This document shows, piece after piece, positions 6,322-7,755 of a stretch of DNA of 7,755 nucleotides. Under the pieces are notes generated by a model. It made no database searches. It was not told the DNA's origin and saw only the letters and a list, made by a program, of their open reading frames with translations. The DNA is from Rhodospirillaceae bacterium. Lineage in GTDB: Bacteria; Pseudomonadota; Alphaproteobacteria; MPNO01; UBA2964. Made by a program: the position numbers and the translations under genes. Numbering within the stretch: the stretch's first letter is position 1; each line of letters begins with the position of its first letter. The stretch is taken from positions 1 to 7,755 of the forward strand of contig JABJKO010000014.1 in assembly GCA_018660305.1 (NCBI GenBank), given 5' to 3'.

Positions 6322-6987
6322 ATGACAAAAAATATCCTCCTTCCGGTTCTGTTCATCCCGTTTCTTGCCGGCTGCCTGGGGTCCGCGCCGCCGGTGCCGC
6401 GTGATCATTACTACCGGCTGCTGGTCGCCGCCCCGGCGCAAACCAAGTCTGACGCGCGGTTCGCTGGTGTCATGCGGGTCGAACTGTTTCAGGCCGATGG
6501 GCTGCTCCGCGAACGGCCGTTGCTCTATAGCGAAAGTGGCGCGCCGCACGAGGTTCAGCAGCATAATTATCATTACTGGACCGGTGCCCCGCCGCGCATG
6601 CTGCAGGAACAGCTGGTGGCTTATCTGCGGCGCAGCCAGATCGCCCATTCGGTCGTCACACCGGATCTGAGAGTGCGCGCCGATTATCAGGTCAGCGGGA
6701 AAATCAAGCGCCTCGAACGGCTGCTGGGTGGCGGGCCGCCGCGGGTCTTTGTGGAAATGGAACTGGCATTGGTGCGGCTCTCGAACAACTCTCTGGTCCT
6801 CGTCGACAGCTTCACGGAGGAGGAACCGGACACCGGTGACAGTGTGGAATCGGCGATCACCGCGCTTAACCGCGCCACTGGACGCCTGTTTGACCGTTTC
6901 GTGGTGAAAGCCACCGGCGCCGCATCGCGCATCGCCGCGCAGGTCCTCCCGCCGGGGAGCACGACAAAGACGGGTGTCAGACGATAG
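6322..6987 (+). CDS. ABC-type transport auxiliary lipoprotein (PqiC/DUF330-like)
   Basis: A 221-residue protein with a short basic-hydrophobic leader and lipobox L-A-G-C (15-18). It should be lipidated at C18 and sit in the periplasm, probably on the outer membrane, because G at +3 rather than D at +2 gives no inner-membrane retention signal. The body matches the ABC_trans_aux family: YYRL near the start (30-33), a conserved middle HNYHYWTGAPPRMLQEQL (81-98), then DYQVSGKIKRLE (121-132) and a final helix with spaced Ala residues (about 177-190). These lipoproteins pair with MCE proteins, as PqiC does with PqiB, and probably provide the outer-membrane end of the lipid path. It starts 18 bases after the MCE gene; the ribosome site is weak (CAGGCAG). 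The 3' end overlaps the convergent CoA-transferase gene by 11 bases. Confidence 0.9.
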   Translation: MTKNILLPVLFIPFLAGCLGSAPPVPRDHYYRLLVAAPAQTKSDARFAGVMRVELFQADGLLRERPLLYSESGAPHEVQQHNYHYWTGAPPRMLQEQLVAYLRRSQIAHSVVTPDLRVRADYQVSGKIKRLERLLGGGPPRVFVEMELALVRLSNNSLVLVDSFTEEEPDTGDSVESAITALNRATGRLFDRFVVKATGAASRIAAQVLPPGSTTKTGVRR

Positions 6988-7755
6988 TCCGTTCGCGGAA
7001 ATCGGCGATGTCGGCGGCGCTGTAGCCCAGACTTTCTAAAATCTCGTCGGTATGTTCGCCGCGCTCCGGCGGCGCGCTGGGCCGACCCGTGGGTGTGCGG
7101 GTGAGTTGTATGGGTTGGGCGACGCATTCCGTTTCGCCAAAGGGCACGGTGTCGACAGGCTGGGCAACGCCGAGATGCTGGACCTGCGGGTCGGCGAAGG
7201 CCTCATCGATATTGTAGACCGGGCCACACGGCACGCCGGCCTCGGTCAATTGATCGACCCACTCGGCCGTGGTTTTTTCCGAGAATTTTTCCTGGATCAG
7301 CGCATTCATCCTGTCCCGGTTGCGGAACCGGTCGTCATTATGGGCGAAGTCGGGATCGTCGATCCAGGAATCATGGCCCAACGCGCGGGCCAGCCGGCCG
7401 AAGATGGCGTCACCGGCGGCGCTGATATTCACCGTACCATCCTTGGTCTCGAACAGCCCGGTGGGCAGGTTGGTCGGGTGATCGTTGCCGACCTGGGGTG
7501 CCACCTCACCCGACATAAGCCAGCGCGCCGCCTGAAAATCCAGCATGAAGAGCTGTGACTGCAGCAGCGATGAATGGAGCCACTGACCCTCTCCCGATTT
7601 ATCCCGCTCGATCAGGGCCGTCAGAATACCGAGACCGGTGAAAAGCCCGGTGCAAAGATCAGCGATGGGAATACCGACGCGCATGGGCCCGCGGCCGGGC
7701 TCGCCGGTGATGGACATGAGCCCACCCATCCCCTGGGCGATCTGATCGAAGCCGG
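6977..7755 (-). CDS. CaiB/BaiF family (class III) CoA-transferase, 3' part only
   Basis: The minus strand is open from the window edge to TGA at 6977-6979, giving 258 residues. The coding frame continues upstream of the first visible Met (G-F-D-Q-I-A-Q-G before it), so the true start lies beyond 7755. Family members have about 380-420 residues, so roughly two thirds are present. Recognised features are FDQIAQGMGGLMSITGEPG, then GIPIADLCTGLFTGLGIL. The Asp of the IAD motif (codon at 7658-7660) aligns with the catalytic Asp of the family. Further on come GEGQWLHSSLLQSQL and, near the end, GVPCGPVYNIDEAFADPQVQHLG. Enzymes of this family move CoA between acyl-CoA and carboxylic acids, for example oxalate, carnitine or (methyl)succinate derivatives; a racemase function is also known. 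The substrate cannot be told from this fragment. It seems unrelated to the transporter operon. Confidence 0.93.
   Translation of the reverse strand, partial: GFDQIAQGMGGLMSITGEPGRGPMRVGIPIADLCTGLFTGLGILTALIERDKSGEGQWLHSSLLQSQLFMLDFQAARWLMSGEVAPQVGNDHPTNLPTGLFETKDGTVNISAAGDAIFGRLARALGHDSWIDDPDFAHNDDRFRNRDRMNALIQEKFSEKTTAEWVDQLTEAGVPCGPVYNIDEAFADPQVQHLGVAQPVDTVPFGETECVAQPIQLTRTPTGRPSAPPERGEHTDEILESLGYSAADIADFRERTIV

Noticed and set aside
7052..7558. Plus-strand open frame of 168 codons at the right end
   Set aside because: Antisense to the CaiB/BaiF CoA-transferase, which is strongly recognisable.
1..7755. CRISPR array, tRNA, insertion sequence or prophage signals
   Set aside because: No regularly spaced direct repeats, tRNA-like cloverleaf, transposase or integrase coding region, or terminal repeats were seen.

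Overview
The window looks like chromosomal DNA of a fairly GC-rich Gram-negative proteobacterium, most likely an alphaproteobacterium. Support comes from the Mla/MCE-type outer-membrane lipid transporter, a lipoprotein with a lipobox, the codon use of the central operon, and a CaiB/BaiF CoA-transferase. The taxonomic call is an inference, since there is no rRNA or marker gene here.

Layout: (1) Positions 1-1319, minus strand: the first 439 codons of a large exported, cysteine-free, Gly/Val/Asn-rich repeat protein (beta-solenoid type) with a clear signal peptide. Its C-terminus lies outside the window. (2) Positions 1320-1669: a divergent intergenic region with an almost perfect sigma-54 promoter facing the exported protein, plus three separate inverted repeats upstream of it. 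(3) Positions 1670-6987, plus strand: seven tightly packed genes, probably one operon. They encode an RsbU/SpoIIE-type PP2C phosphatase, an RsbW-type serine kinase/ATPase, an RsbV/SpoIIAA-type STAS protein, then MlaE-like permease, MlaF-like ATPase, MlaD-like MCE protein and an ABC-transport auxiliary lipoprotein. (4) Positions 6977-7755, minus strand: the C-terminal two thirds of a CaiB/BaiF family (class III) CoA-transferase, converging on and overlapping the lipoprotein gene by 11 bp.

The most interesting reading is that a complete partner-switching cassette (phosphatase, kinase, STAS substrate) is joined to a phospholipid/MCE ABC transporter. In E. coli the Mla transporter contains a STAS subunit, MlaB, bound to the ATPase MlaF. 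Here the STAS protein sits directly before mlaE, keeps a phosphorylatable Asp-Ser-Ser motif, and is preceded by the enzymes that would phosphorylate and dephosphorylate it. No sigma factor is present in the window. I infer that reversible phosphorylation of the STAS subunit may gate lipid transport rather than, or as well as, controlling a sigma factor.

The exported repeat protein with a sigma-54 promoter and upstream palindromes fits the regulation seen for exosortase-sorted (PEP-CTERM) surface proteins under PrsK/PrsR control, but the sorting tail is not visible, so that remains a hypothesis.
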